64,000 bases of DNA from assembly GCA_963942565.1 (NCBI GenBank), contig OZ012697.1, positions 32,142,172-32,206,171 of the forward strand, read 5' to 3'. The stretch's first letter is position 1. Each line of letters starts with the position of its first letter. The stretch is from Maea johnstoni (lineage: Eukaryota; Annelida; Polychaeta; Spionida; Magelonidae). A program made the position numbers and the translations under genes. This document shows, piece after piece, positions 34,650-47,563 of the stretch. The notes beneath the pieces were generated by a model. That model was not told the DNA's origin and searched no databases. It saw only the letters and a program-made list of their open reading frames with translations.

Positions 34650-35010
34650 CCAGTGTTGTACCCGTTTAAGTATGAAAGTATTTTGTTTATTGCCAGCTGA
34701 TAAATAGTAACAGTGTTCATCCTCACTTCCGATATTAGTAGCAGGAAAAAGTTAATCATATATTGCAATATACTGTAAACACGGATTACAAAATATGTAA
34801 AAAGATTTGAGTCGGAAAAACATATTGGCATGTCTTGTATCAACATCGTTGTGAAATGTGCAGAGCTATCTTCTTGTTACTGTTATAGCTATGAGCAGGG
34901 GTTGTTGATAAATCTATCAGTAGTTCATTAACTCCCGCGGGAGTTCTTGGTGGCGCTACCATCTGCTGACAGTTCATGGAGGATTGCCTAGGTGCTGGTG
35001 GCTGGTAATT
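34650..35010. other. 3' flank of gene 3
   Basis: The first 60 bases match the 3' flank of gene 1 (cccgtttaagtatgaaagtattttg). The rest has no recognised gene. Confidence 0.5.
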
Positions 35011-35014
35011 GTGT

Positions 35015-36900
35015 CTACAATGTTGGCGGTGGCGTTGAGACTAGGGTTGGGATGTAGGTTTCATATCGGCCATCTGTTTGTTGTAGCCCATCATGTCTCT
35101 GTGCCCCATCATCCACTTTAATTGCATCAGATCCCCCTGGAAGCTTCTCAGCAGCATTTCTTGGTATGGGTTGTTTGGCAAAGCAGCAGGTGGATGGACA
35201 TCTGGGGGAGGTCGTGAGCGGTCGAAATTGGGGGGGGGGGGGGGGGGGGGGGAACCTGGGGATGGTTAGGATACACATTCTCCATCTCTGATCTATAGGT
35301 CGATTCGGGTCATCCTGTGGTTGCTTTCAGCGATATAATTAATTCTTCCTGGGGATTTCTGGCTCTACATTCTTGTTTCAATTCGTACTCCAGTTTCCAT
35401 ATTTTGGCTCGGGCTGCAGATAATTCCTCTAATGCTTTGATGGAGTTTTCTGAGCGTGCACGTAGGACACTTTCCCACTTTTTAAGGTCTCTTTCTCTCT
35501 AGTCAAGTTCTTTCGCTTTATTGTGTAGTTCTTGGGGGTCCGGGTCGTCATTACCACTTATCCTTTGTTCTGATGGTTCCGTTACATCGACATCGCCGAG
35601 GGAGGGATTTTCAACATCATACGGTACAGCGGGGTTTGCTCGTTCCTGAGGCACCAACGCCATCAGCGTCCCTGGAGCCACCTTCTCCACTGATTGGTTG
35701 GGGGTCGTCATCGGATCCCTGGGGACCACATTGGACATTTGTTTTCGTTTGTTGGGGCATCATGTGTCGGTCCAAGGGATATAACTGTGATCTGGGTGTT
35801 CGGATTTGCACTTATACAGTGGTGCTGTCTGTCTTATTCTCATCAGTTTGAGCCGGTGCAGTGCTAATGTCGGTGGGTTGTCTATAGGGATGCTGGGATT
35901 TTTCTCTGGGCCTTTGGAAGCCCAGGTATACATTGGTTGGTGCTCGTTCATCGTTGTTTTCATACCTGCGCAGTGAGCATCCTGGGCTTAAAAATTCTAG
36001 CGCTTCATTCTTTAGATGTTCGAGGTATAGTTCTTTGGATACGGATGGGTCACATGCGATGTGAACCCATTCCTGGCACTGGTCACACATAAGGGCAATT
36101 TTCGTTAACAGATACCTCCAGGGAGCACATGGGGCACTCTGTCTTGACATCTTCTCCTGCTTCTAATGTACCTGGGGTTCTATCTTTGTTGTCCTGGGCA
36201 TTGTCCACGTCCTGTCCTGGGCTGCCGATTCATCGCCCTCATCCTCCCTACCTCCTGAGATAGTGTCACCTATCTCCATAGATGCATATTTGGCATCCAG
36301 TGCAAAGATTGGCTCTCCTATGTTTTTCTTCATAATCTGGCACTGGTACACAGCCGCTCTTTCAGTGAGCCTGATGTTTCAGTAGCTACGCCTCTTTTCT
36401 CTTCTACAGGCTCTTTCTTCGTCTGAAAGATTTTTTGGTTCAGGTATTCTGCCTCTTTCCTATTCACTCTCCTGGAGAGGTCTTTCAGTAGATCAACAGA
36501 TTTCTGGGGGTTCTTACCATTTGCCTGAAGTATTAATGTAGTCAGGAAAAGGCTGACGGTATAGCTGGGCTCACCCTTACTATCTTTAACTCTAAATATC
36601 TCTGTGTGATTGTAACAATTTTTGTATCCACTGAAGTCTTTGGTGACGTTGGGGTTCATCTTAAATTCCAAGTCTAACAAGTGCCTGATGTTTTCTAATA
36701 TGCCCATATTTAGGTCAAAAATAATATTGGGGATTTCCATTACAATCAATAGTCTCTCTATAAGCATAGGCTCCACGGCCAGCTGCGGCGGCCTTCTTAT
36801 TCATGGCCCTATTCTTATTCATTTCAAATTGACCCTGTTTGCTATTGTTTACTTGGTAGAGGCCATTTTCCTGCCTAGCTCTAAATCTTGTGGACATTTG
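35015..36900 (-). mobile_element. Broken retroelement-type gene with PHD finger and coiled coil
   Basis: Minus-strand fragments show a charged N-terminal part (near 36330-36900), a PHD-like zinc finger (MCDQCQEWVHIACDP, near 36050), a Pro/Thr-rich linker and a coiled-coil stretch near 35400-35520. PHD fingers plus coiled coils occur in ORF1-type proteins of some non-LTR retroelements. The family was not resolved, and no reverse transcriptase or terminal repeats were found next to it. It is broken in several places. Its absence from unit 1 shows that it arrived after the units duplicated. Confidence 0.55.
35228..35252. repeat. Poly-G run
   Basis: About 25 G in a row. Other G/C runs of similar size are at 7931-7956, 14004-14022, 37322-37342, 53107-53127 and 53583-53602. 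Lengths in an assembly are unreliable. Confidence 0.8.
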
Positions 36901-37640
36901 CCATTATGGTTGTGAAATGTGTGTGTTTTATGCACTAAACGGTACTAAAAGCCTGTTGAATCAGGTTAATATTAGAAGCAAAGCAGTGTTAAAACAGTGA
37001 GAATACCTGGTAGGATCGCTGGTGTAGATTTCCGAGTTCGTCAGCGTGTGCGATGATTGGGAATTTAAGCAGGAAACACAATATTGAAGTATTGGAACAT
37101 GGGTTAGTAGAGTGTGTTAAAAAAAACATGTGATATCACAGCCAATACACAAAATAATCATGGATCAATGAAAACAATGGTATTACTTACAGTTAATGGT
37201 TAAAGGTTGCTATTAAAAACTATGACTAGATCAAACTAGGGGGGCCAGCATGTGCCACTAGTGCGGAGGGATGAGGATCGCTCGTCCGCCTATAGGCCGT
37301 CATCTTGAACATGTATAATGACCGCCCCCCCCCCCCCCCCCCACCAAGCTTAAATGGAAGAAAATGGTTACAGGCGGTTCTGACAATGCAAGCCAGTGGT
37401 ATATGATTATATATATATACAAATGGCTTACACACTTTACCGAGTATCCCTTTTTTTCTGGATGGCTCAAAAATGAATTTGAAAAAAAAAGGTAAGAAGT
37501 CTTCTAGAAGAGATACTTCACAGTAAAGATTTGTCATGAGGTCAAGTTCAATTGGATGCATGAGTTTGTTGTCCTCGGAATAAAATAGGATATATGGGAT
37601 ACACAAAAAATTGCATTTCAAAACGAAATTGCATTAGATG
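36900..37640. other. Stretch without recognised gene
   Basis: It contains a poly-C run (37322-37342) and short A/T tracts. The minus-strand open frame over 37226-37621 has no recognisable domain. Confidence 0.5.
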
Positions 37641-37679
37641 ACAAAATGGCTGATATGACTCTTTAGCTGGAGTAGAAGA

Positions 37680-37905
37680 ATACTACTTTTGTGGGCAGGA
37701 TTCTGGTCATTAAAAGTCTTGCTCTGTCAGAACTGGTGTATTTCTTCATTTTTTTACCAACCCCAACCTTAGTATTTAAAAGAGAATTGAACAAAAATGC
37801 TTGGAGGTTCCTTTGGAAAGAAAACCCTGCTAGAATAAAGTCATCAGCAATAGAACTTGACATTAGAAACGGAAGTTTTAAAATGCTCAATCGCGGAAAA
37901 AATTG
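37680..37905 (+). mobile_element. Tx1/L1-like LINE fragment
   Basis: The frame reads GRILVIKSLALSELVYFF, then LPTP, then a WRFLW...PARIKSS segment. This is the well-known stretch after the reverse-transcriptase core of L1/Tx1-type LINEs (vIKSL..s.l.y....lp.p......n.....FLW....rik). It is truncated on both sides. Confidence 0.65.
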
Positions 37906-38995
37906 AACAGTGAATTAAGATGAAGTTGGTAAGAAACACCCTGGAATGTTATGAAATATGGATCAGACGTCAGACATGTGTGATGACTTTGGAATGGAGA
38001 GTGAATGAATACTGCACCTGCAACGAAATGCTGGATTGGTTCAACTTTCTAGACTCCACTTCTGAATATCTTACTGCTTCACAAGTATATCTTTGATATG
38101 TACTTCACTCGTCGGTATACTTTATTATGCATACAGCTGCTATGTATATAATAACCAGTGATCATGATGTTTGTATTTTTCTGTGTTTTATCTATTAAAC
38201 AGCAGGTGCACTGCCTTGGGTGGAATTAATGCATCAAAGTTATAAAAGGTTTCTGAATATCTTGCTAATTCACAACTATATCTTTGATATGTACTTCACC
38301 TGTTGTTATACTTTATCATGTGTAAAGATGCTTTTTATATAATAAACAGTGATGTTTGTATTTTTCCATGTTTCATCTTTTCAACATCAGGTGCACTACC
38401 TTGGGTGGGATGCATCAAAGTTAAAAACGGTTTTTATCCTCTACTTTTTGTACCAAGGGACCTGTCACTATTTGGCCTGCAACCAAGGAGTTTCTCTAAC
38501 TCGTTGATGTTCCCTTATTGTTCTGGATCCCTTATAGTCCTTTTTCTATCAGAATATTCTGATTGAGATAAATTAATTTAATTTAATTTATTTTTAATTA
38601 ATCTTTAAGTACAGGTATGTAATTTGTGGTTTCTGTTATGATTTTTTCCAAGTATAAATTTGCATAAAAGCTTTTTTTTTACCATTAGTGGCCATTAGTG
38701 CAGTACATGGCCCGGCATGTGTCACTGGCAACTTTCTCACATGCCCAAGGTTTGGCTCTGAACCGGTGCAATTGTAAGAGACAACAAGCAATTACTGGCA
38801 ATACCTCATACCCCTCAACAAACAGGTCCAGCCCTATTTGATGGAATAAAGTAATAAAGATATGAACAAATTGCAAGGTCAGCATGTTGTCAATTTCACT
38901 TAAGATATCTAATAGGTTTAATTTCTTTAATCAGTGTTTCCTATACCTTGCTTTTATTTGACAATTTAGCCTATATGAAGTAGATATTGCCCGAA

Positions 38996-39269
38996 GGAAG
39001 GAAGGAAGGAATTGGGTTTTACGTCGCTTTCAACAGCTTAGGTTAATCGCGACAAGAGATAGAAACCCGTAACCGGGAAGAAATTCCCTACTCTTCACGA
39101 ATAGTTCCAAGGGGCCTTTCAGTTGCAGAAGGACCATAGACAGTCCTCCACAACACCACACATTTATATAGCGACCAGGCCAACCCGCTTGGGGATCCAG
39201 CGGAACTCGAACCTGCGAACTCACGCTTGGGAGCCAGGCATCGTAACCACTAGGCCACGGTGGATCCCT
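38996..39269 (-). mobile_element. tRNA-derived SINE with perfect target duplication
   Basis: On the minus strand it begins with a tRNA-like head (gtggcctagtggttacgatgcc, B-box ggttcgagttcc) and ends with gcgacgtaaaacccaattcc plus a (CCTT)n tail. The 15-bp direct repeat tagatattgcccgaa flanks it at 38981-38995 and 39270-39284. The homologous sites in unit 1 (near 18040) and the right arm are empty. Confidence 0.9.
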
Positions 39270-40256
39270 TAGATATTGCCCGAATGGTTTTCTAGTGAGG
39301 AATACATTAAATATCACATAAGTACCCTGGCAGATATTCACAATTGATCAGATTATGAGGAAAATTATGTAGGCTTTAACAAATGTAAAAATCTCAAAAT
39401 GACCCTTTATTCACAAATCAACCCTATAAGTCACCTTAACAAGATGGTTGATTCATTATAGGAATCCACCCTCCCCTCAAAAAAATATGATAATGGGAGT
39501 AAAAAGTACAAAGTCAAATCTGTGTAATCATATCCATATTCTTTATTCAATAGTTATACAAACATCCATAGTAAATTCATTACTACAGATATGGCATTTT
39601 ATAAATGCCATCTTTATCACATTGATAACAAACCAACTGACAAGTCTTTAAACTTAAAGAATTATGATATCCACCAATTGAACTTAAAGAATATCTGTGA
39701 GAAGTGAGAGTAACCGACGTCCCTTTCATCCAAAATGCTTACCACATATCTTTGCGTCGTTACAAATTAAAGTATGTTTGGCAAAAGTGAATGTAACTAG
39801 CGTTAGTAGCAACCCTTTCATAGAAGATGCTTGCCAAATGATTTTGCAAAGAAAGAAATTTTTGATATGCACCACTACACATTAAAGGATGTTTGTGAAA
39901 AGTGAAAGTAAAAACATCCCTTTCATCAAAAATGGTTGCCACATAATTCTGCACACAAAGAACTATAGATATTCACCACTATTAATTAAAGGATATTTGT
40001 GAAAGGTGAATGTAACAAACGTCACTCTCATCGAAAAAGTACTTGCACATAATTTTGCATATATAAAGAACTATACATATGCACCACTATTAATTAAAGA
40101 ATGTTTGTGAAAAGTGAATGTAACAAGCACCACTTTAATGAAAAATGCTCGCTACATTAAAGATAGTGATGACTCTCATATAACAGATAGTTAATTGCTA
40201 TTTTTGTAAGAAAATTGTGCTTTTTGAAATTTCAGGTGTCAGTAGAGAAAAGCATA

Positions 40257-40262
40257 TTTATT
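40257..40262 (-). promoter_or_regulatory. Candidate poly(A) signal for MICOS10
   Basis: AATAAA on the minus strand, about 80 bases past the TAG of the last exon. Confidence 0.4.
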
Positions 40263-40342
40263 TAATAGTCTCTTCGCCACCCAAGCTGCCAACACATCGC
40301 TTTTAGCTAATATATCCAACGTCAGTCCAGGTTCAGCGTAGT

Positions 40343-40372
40343 CTAGGACTCTGGTGTTGCAGCTGCTGCCAC
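40343..40372 (-). CDS. MICOS10: MICOS10 exon 4 (last coding exon)
   Basis: On the minus strand, an acceptor ttttatag precedes GTG GCA GCA GCT GCA ACA CCA GAG TCC TAG, giving the tail VAAAATPES. It joins the phase-0 donor of exon 3 (AAG|gtaaga, exon end 41283), so the protein ends HGKVRKVAAAATPES. Two related copies elsewhere (19238-19258 and 56676-56705) keep the same frame and stop position, differing only by whole codons and one substitution. If this exon is skipped, exon 3 alone reads to TAA at 41271-41273 (HGKVRKVRN). Which end is used cannot be told from sequence alone. Confidence 0.65.
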   Translation of the reverse strand: MAAAATPES

Positions 40373-40561
40373 CTATAAAAGAAAAATGGAACTAATTAGA
40401 CTGGAATCATATTTTCCCTGACCAACAGGCTTGTTCACAAATCAAGCTGCAGTTCTCAGCATTCTTCAAATTAACATAGAAAACCTTGAAATGTAGAGGA
40501 AGTCACACTAAAACATATATAGCTTTGTTCAAGATCTTATACATTTTATGGATCTGTTTAA

Positions 40562-40766
40562 CTCTTCCAATGCTAAGGCTACTTTTGTTCAAAGCACAAG
40601 GATGCAAAGATGCTTGAAAACCACCTAAACCCAGTCATGTTTGTATTCATTGGATAGCTCCCGCTGAGTACTCTCAGATGAGTACCAATGTGCCAGGGTT
40701 TCTGCCATTTTCTAGGTTTTTGGCATCATTTTGTATTGGCAAAATTAGCCAACAGCAGCATAAGGG
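40562..40766. mobile_element. piggyBac-like MITE, second copy
   Basis: It has the same family, length and termini as 25457-25661 in opposite orientation. It is flanked by TTAA (40558-40561) and a changed TTAT. It lies in intron 3 of MICOS10. A remnant of one end is at about 56449-56470. Confidence 0.8.
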
Positions 40767-40843
40767 TTATGGGGTGGTTTTTGCTGGTTACTCCAGTTAG
40801 TTCCACCATGTACAACTGGCTAGTCATAACTTAGCCTGAATAT

Positions 40844-41232
40844 TAGGGCTATCACTGACATCAATTTTTTTTTGATTCGGTCATTGACATTTTTTTTTAT
40901 CCATTCTGATTATTTCGATTCAATTTTGAAGAACTGCACCAATAGAATATTTTCACTTGCTCCACACTATATTTTTGTCGCCAGGATCGTCAGATACTCA
41001 CAAGGCAAAAAACAATGAAAGTCTCAATATATTTTGATCAAATACTTAAGTTTCAATTCAAAATTCTTATTAGTGTTGGCTAAAAATGGCAAACAAATTG
41101 TGTAAACGGACAAAAAATGTGTTTACTCTACATTGGATTAATTGGTATAACAATTGACATAATATTTTTTTCGGTTAATTGGAAGAATTATTTCGATCGA
41201 TCGATTCTTGTTATATATCAATGACAGCCCTA
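40844..41232. mobile_element. hAT-type MITE, 389 bp
   Basis: Termini are TAGGGCTATCA and, inverted, TAGGGCTGTCA. A perfect 8-bp target duplication ctgaatat lies at 40836-40843 and 41233-41240. The element lies in intron 3 of MICOS10. Confidence 0.88.
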
Positions 41233-41282
41233 CTGAATATGGTAAGAAAAAGTGATGACAAATAGATTTCTTAATTTCTTAC

Positions 41283-41392
41283 CTTTCTTACTTTGCCGTG
41301 GACAAGATTAGGATGCATGAAGTCGTGTTGGCAGTTTGAGTAGCCACTACCCAGTCCTATACCTGCACCAAATGCCACTGGCCATGGCCGCC
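41283..41392 (-). CDS. MICOS10: MICOS10 exon 3
   Basis: The acceptor is gcttgcag (exon starts at 41392) and the donor is gtaaga (exon ends at 41283). It encodes [17 protein letters not shown], then SNCQHDF, then a segment ending HGK, matching the second half of MIC10 almost residue for residue. The second membrane helix carries the repeated-glycine motif (GAGIGLG) that MIC10 needs to oligomerise. Splicing to exon 2 restores the FFRRRPW junction seen as FFKRRMW in human MIC10. Confidence 0.93.
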
Positions 41393-41410
41393 CTGCAAGC
41401 AGAAAAAGTA

Positions 41411-41721
<311 letters not shown>

Positions 41722-42014
41722 CTAATTATACATATATTATCTAACTTAGATACCATGATATAAATATAATTTCTAGGTAATCTAGTAAGACCCAAAGTGT
41801 ACCAAAATGTCAGTGCCAGAATGGCACAAGTTTTAGCATTTTGAAATGTCAACAATTTGGAATGATTATTTTTTTCTTAATTCAATCATTCAATGTGGCA
41901 AAATGATCAATTTATTGATAATACAATCAATAATCATGAAACTAAGCACTACAGTACTAAAGATATGAAGATATGAGGAAGCCAATAACTATATATGACA
42001 TAAAAAATACTTAC

Positions 42015-42062
42015 TTCTGAAAAATACTGCTGAGAAAACGACTCCTAGACCAAGTCCCGTTA
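42015..42062 (-). CDS. MICOS10: MICOS10 exon 2
   Basis: 48 bases, acceptor acttttcag and donor gtaagt. It encodes TGLGLGVVFSAVFFR, the first membrane helix with the GLGLG motif. Phase 1 at both ends agrees with exons 1 and 3. Confidence 0.93.
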
Positions 42063-42301
42063 CTGAAAAGTAAAAAATGTCAAATCAAATCGATATACAT
42101 TAGAGTAAAAATGTGGTTCTTGTAACAATAGAAAATAACAAGCTTCCGGAAAAACAGCTAGGGAAGCTAACATCCATTTATAAATTGTAACCACAATTGA
42201 AAAAATATTTAGGTAAGGCCTAAACAAAAAATATGTTTGTTTCCTATCACATGCTAGAAAACAATAGGGTAGGTAGGTAGGGAATTCATTTTATCTTATC
42301 A

Positions 42302-43004
<703 letters not shown>

Positions 43005-43448
43005 TCCTCCATGATGCATTAGATGTAAATGTGAAGCAAAATAGCAGCATCTAGAGTAGTGGGGTAACTAGATATATTTAAATCCACTGAACTAGTATTA
43101 TATGCTAATATTTGATGTTTTCTTCTTTCTTTTTTCAATTTCCTATCAATGCCGTGCATGGAATATGAAGCAGTTATAAATTTTTACCTTTCTTCTTTAA
43201 AAAGACAATATTTTGGGCAATAAAAAGATTAGGGTAGGGGCAAAACATTAGGGTAGGAAGGGTAAAAGGAAATGAACATCTTTTTTTTTAAGGACTAAGG
43301 CAATTATGATGATACAAAGCATTGGTCCACTTTAGAGCACTAGCTACAGGCAGGCTCTATAGGTAATTGGTTTGTGGCAGCATATTTAAGCTAACGCACA
43401 CTGCGGCTACCACACTGTGTATATTTCTTACCATAGTCTTATTCAGCA

Positions 43449-44094
43449 GGGCGTCTGGGTGTCTTTTTGGACACCCGAACTCTTAAAAAGCACCCCTCAG
43501 GACACCCAAAAAAATTTGTGAAGAATTTCTAAAAAAAATGTCAATCTCAAGAATAATTTGATTTGATTTGATTTGATTTTATTCGGTCTAGTACGATGTG
43601 TATTACATAGCATTTGGCATACAATAAATCATATATAAAGGTGACTAGTTGGAGTGTCATTAACTGCTATGCAATAGAATTCTAACCAGACACAGGATAT
43701 ATACACTAAAAGTTAGAAACTTATTTCCATAGTGGTCCCAGTCTGCCCAGAGTCCAATGGCATCACATGTAATGATCAACCTCACTGCTCAAGATTGACA
43801 TAACAACAATATATCATATAGTATAATACAAACATTCGGACTAGAATTGATGAATTTCTTTTTTCTTATGACTCAGAGAGGACTGACATGAAATGTTTTT
43901 TTTTTTAATTTTTTCATCTCCATATAATTCCCATGACATTGTATAAGGATATCATGCCTTATTTTGATAAATTTATGCATGTTTATGGTTGAAATTATGA
44001 GTATATTGTGGTCCCCCTTAAAATTGTGGGCGCCAAAAAGTTTACAGTTGCCAATTTTAGGCACCCAGTTCCAAATCCTGGCTAAGACCCTGTT
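43449..44094. mobile_element. hAT-like nonautonomous element with internal retroposon tail
   Basis: It starts CAGGGCGTCTGGG and ends with the inverse of CAGGGTCTTAGCCAGGAT. A (TTTGA)n run with adjoining sequence (about 43552-43860) looks like a minus-strand retroposon 3' end inserted into it. A related copy begins near 53536 and is cut by the N gap. Confidence 0.5.
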
Positions 44095-44952
44095 TCTTAC
44101 CCTAGCCCTAGAAGCATCTGCTATAGCGAGCAAAGCTCGGAAAGGCCAAAGGCCTTTCACAAAGATTTCAATTATGCATTTAGCTTGAGTGTGAGAAAGA
44201 AAAACTAATCTAGAAACAGTGATGAAATCCATACAGCGGACCCAAAATGTTTTGGTCACCCCACACACAGGACGCTTCCAGTTTGGCATGTAACTTTAAT
44301 AAAATGTAACGACCGATTTCTTTGGTTGCCAATGACACCATAAAACGAAACTGACGCTATAGATGTGGAATGAAATGATTCCCGTGCATGAATGAGCTGG
44401 AATTGTGGTTAAATTCCCGTGCGCTGTCATCCAGCTTCGCTCGCCCTCGAAGCTGCACCTGCTTACTGGCCACGCCGGCATGAAAATATTCAAAAGATGC
44501 TCCCATACCGGCCATGTCAGAATCTTATTACTCCCACAACAAATGCATGTTTTTAATTCACCTTATCTTTTTTTTTTTGTAAATTCAATTTTTAATGCAA
44601 AACTTTCAGTCAGTTTCACCTGCAACTGCAGATGATCATGAAGCATACTGATGATACATGTACTTTTTCTTGCCCTAACATAAATATATCGGCATTAAAC
44701 GAACCAAAGCATGTGACTTCTATCTATCAGAAATCTAAAACAACTCATTTTTGCTATGACACCTGCTGAGAGTGTTGTTTAACTGAATAAATAGTGTGTC
44801 CTTGGAGGCTGACAGGTCATGCACAGCCTACTCCTTCCTTATTATCGCCCATATCTTTACTTGTATTTAAAGACAAGAACTAACGTCATAACGGTTTGAT
44901 TTTTATTGTAATTGAATGCATTTCACCAATGCATATATAAATGAAGTATCAC

Positions 44953-45031
44953 CTATTTTGATTGATGTGTCAGAAAGACATCTGTCCCATTTTCTACCAA
45001 GCTGATCCTCCGACCTCACAGCTTCTGCCAT
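44953..45031 (-). CDS. MICOS10: MICOS10 exon 1 (start codon)
   Basis: MIC10 is a small inner-mitochondrial-membrane protein whose oligomers bend the membrane at crista junctions within the MICOS complex. This exon begins with ATG at 45031 and encodes MAEAVRSEDQ then LGRKWDRCLSDTSIKI, matching the conserved N-terminus of MIC10 (LGRKWDRCL). It ends in phase 1 at a gtgata donor. With exons 2-4 (42062-42015, 41392-41283, 40372-40343) the protein is about 88 residues; human MIC10 has 78. Introns 1-3 are about 2.9, 0.6 and 0.9 kb and full of transposons and AT repeats. The gene converges on LRR gene 3. Confidence 0.93.
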
Positions 45032-45072
45032 AGTTTTAGTTTGGTAGCTTGTCAAAAGGTGGCGTTCTTCGT

Positions 45073-45082
45073 TCTCGCGAGA
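45073..45082. promoter_or_regulatory. TCTCGCGAGA palindrome in the MICOS10 promoter
   Basis: The exact 10-bp palindrome lies 42 bases upstream of the MICOS10 ATG. This motif is known in animals as a strong housekeeping promoter element bound by BANP. Its symmetry suits the possible divergent transcript to the right. Confidence 0.7.
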
Positions 45083-45109
45083 GAAGACGAGATTTCTAAA
45101 TTAAACCGA

Positions 45110-45284
45110 CATGGAAAACACAAATGAAACACAGTGAATATGTAGTGTGGTTTAAGAAATCTGTGCAGTGCCTACCCGGATATGATTTGACTCTTTGATG
45201 GAGACTACAACAAAATGAATGTTATATAGAGTTTCAGTGCACAACGTGGACTAGACTGGATCATTGGGAATTCAAACATTGGAG
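45110..45284 (+). other. Possible 5' exon of a divergent transcript
   Basis: To the right of the palindrome, the plus strand runs to a consensus donor (ggag|gtaagt, gt at 45285). It contains only very short open frames, so if transcribed it is 5' UTR or noncoding. No downstream exon was recognised before the N gap. Confidence 0.3.
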
Positions 45285-45299
45285 GTAAGTTGTTGACAG

Positions 45300-45840
45300 T
45301 CACTCACTTCCTTCCCAGTTCTTTGCTTTGATCCTGACTTGATTAAATAGGTGGGCTCTCACTTGATTGTCTCAATAATTTACAAAAGGAATTTACTAGT
45401 TTGCGAATTGAGACCATAGAACGACTAGTTATTGTGTTGATGCAATGAATAAATAAACTTTTAGAAAATTAGAAATTTGTTAATTTTATTCATGCAATCA
45501 TACCATCTTGCACCTGCAAAGCCAGGTAACAATGTCCACCCCCTTTCATTCATTCTTTTCTTTCATTCATAATGAAAACAAAACGTTCAAAATTCTTTTA
45601 GAATATCACAAGCCTTTTTGTTTACTACGTCATACCATACCTGTTCATGGTAACAGATGTGTGCCCTAATGACCATGTATCGCTGCGGTCAGTCGCTGCT
45701 AGCCTGCAGGTGTACCTATACATCTTCACCAGACCATAAAAAAATTTGAATCGACATTCTGTGGATATCAGTGTCCCCCTCCTTATGGGATACCCAAACG
45801 TAGAAAAAAAGTTCATGGATTAAGTGGTAGGGAGGATTCT
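45300..45840. other. Stretch without recognised gene
   Basis: Unique-looking sequence. No coding or repeat feature is recognised. Confidence 0.4.
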
Positions 45841-45876
45841 CATATATATAGGTCCAGATTTAGCTACTAATCTACT

Positions 45877-46031
45877 CAGGGTTCAACTTTCCCAGGGGCC
45901 CTAGATTTTTCAGACTAGGGGCCCGAAACAGTATATATGTTATAATACAGAAATCTTGTTTTTGACCACTGTCTTAACTTACCATAAGACCTTTTCGAGC
46001 CCCTTACCTGAAATCTAAGTTTCAAACCCTG
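45877..46031. mobile_element. Short hAT-like element nested in the MITE family
   Basis: It begins CAGGGTTCAACTTTC and ends with the inverse of CAGGGTTTGAAACTTA. It interrupts a minus-strand copy of the main family between 'actaatctact' and 'tacttcaaatcc'. Confidence 0.55.
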
Positions 46032-47134
46032 CATGATGTCTACTTCAAATCCTTTTACCAACTACATTTAATAACTCTTTGTGTTTAAAAAAGGCAGTCT
46101 GCACTTCAGCTATATCTTTAAAGATGATTTGTTAGGAAAATATTTGGTGAGTAGGTACCACCCGAGAGTCAAAATTGAAAGTTCTTTTTAGAAATCTTTG
46201 CCTGTCCAAAAGGTAGGTTTTCAGGAAACTGCCCGTCAAAAAGACAGGCAGGACGGGTCCTGGCTTAGTCCCTGCAGTGGAGAGTACACACTGTCTGGAT
46301 CAGCAAGGGTTAGATCTGGGTTAGGATTAACAGCTAGGCCTAATTGCTTTCCAATCTATACCCCAATTACCATAATTGCATCTTACTGATAGGTATATAG
46401 ACCACAGGAGCACTTTCAAGACAATCCTGATGATAGATTGATAGCAATTAGTCAGAAGTTCTTACCACTTGAAATGCTTTACAGGTATTACCTGGTCATT
46501 TACCTGTAGTGTTTGTCTTTCGATATGTGTAGTTAGGTATTGTAGGGTCTCAGCTAGGATTTCGAAGCTGTTCCTTATTGTCTGTCTTTGTGTGTAAAAA
46601 CGGATCTAAATGCATAGACTTTCTAGCCAATTCCTTCCTTAACTATGGCATTATACATCATGGCGGTATGTGTCTTGCGGAAATTGCCCATACTTAAAAC
46701 ATTTACAAGTTCAAATGACAGTCCCTCCACAGCTCTCCCCAAAAAGAACTAATAGAGAACTCTCATCTTGAGAGTCTAGAATCACCATTGCATTTTGTTA
46801 TTTGGGTAGTAATCCCCTTCCAAAAAATAGTCACAGCAATGACTGAAGAATTTTATGAAGAATTTTCAATTTTGACTTGTGGAGTGTAATAACCAAATAT
46901 TTTTCCTAACAAACCATCTTCTTTGACACAGCTGAAGTGTAAAATGCCCTTTTTGACACAATAGGCTATTAAATGTAGTTGGTATAAGGATTTGAAGTAG
47001 ATTAGGAACTTAATCTGGACAGGCAGAGATTTTAGAATTGCTGTTTTGGACATCCATTTTTCGAAATCCTGACTAAGACACCCATCATGTACACCCAGGC
47101 ATGCTTTATATTAGGTGGCATAGCAACATTTAGT

Positions 47135-47563
47135 GCATTAACTTTTAAAGCCACAACTTCTGTGTCTCTTTGAACATCTCATGGAATCTTCTCACAAGAC
47201 AGCGCCACTTCTAGTTCTATTAGTACAGCTAAAGGCAACGTATGATTTTGCCATCATTAGTTTTTGCTGATCAATACATATTCACCTCAGCCAAAAGCTG
47301 GAAACTGAGAGTAGAAACCAAGGTGATAGATTATAATATATATATGCAATGTGTGCTTACTAGCTACTCCTGTCTTGTCCACAAGTTACTGCACACATGA
47401 CATCCTGGCAGCAGCAGGATGTGTGAGATATGGTTGCCCACTACTGGAATACACACTTTTCTGCCCCATGGGACCTAATTGAATTGTGTCTTTATGATTG
47501 ATGGCTTTAAAAGTGTATTTGCGCTCATATAAGCTGCCATGTATTTCAGGGTTTAGTGCCCCT
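47135..47563 (-). mobile_element. Second Kolobok relic with THAP remnant
   Basis: On the minus strand it starts after TTAA (47564-47567) with AAGGGGCACTAAACCCTGAA and continues parallel to 27581 onward, including a worn THAP start near 47240. The far end is missing. Confidence 0.65.

Noticed and set aside
43449-44094. Host exon in the frame at 43873-44289
   Set aside because: Most of the stretch lies in or beside a hAT-like element and a retroposon tail, with no splice-supported similarity.
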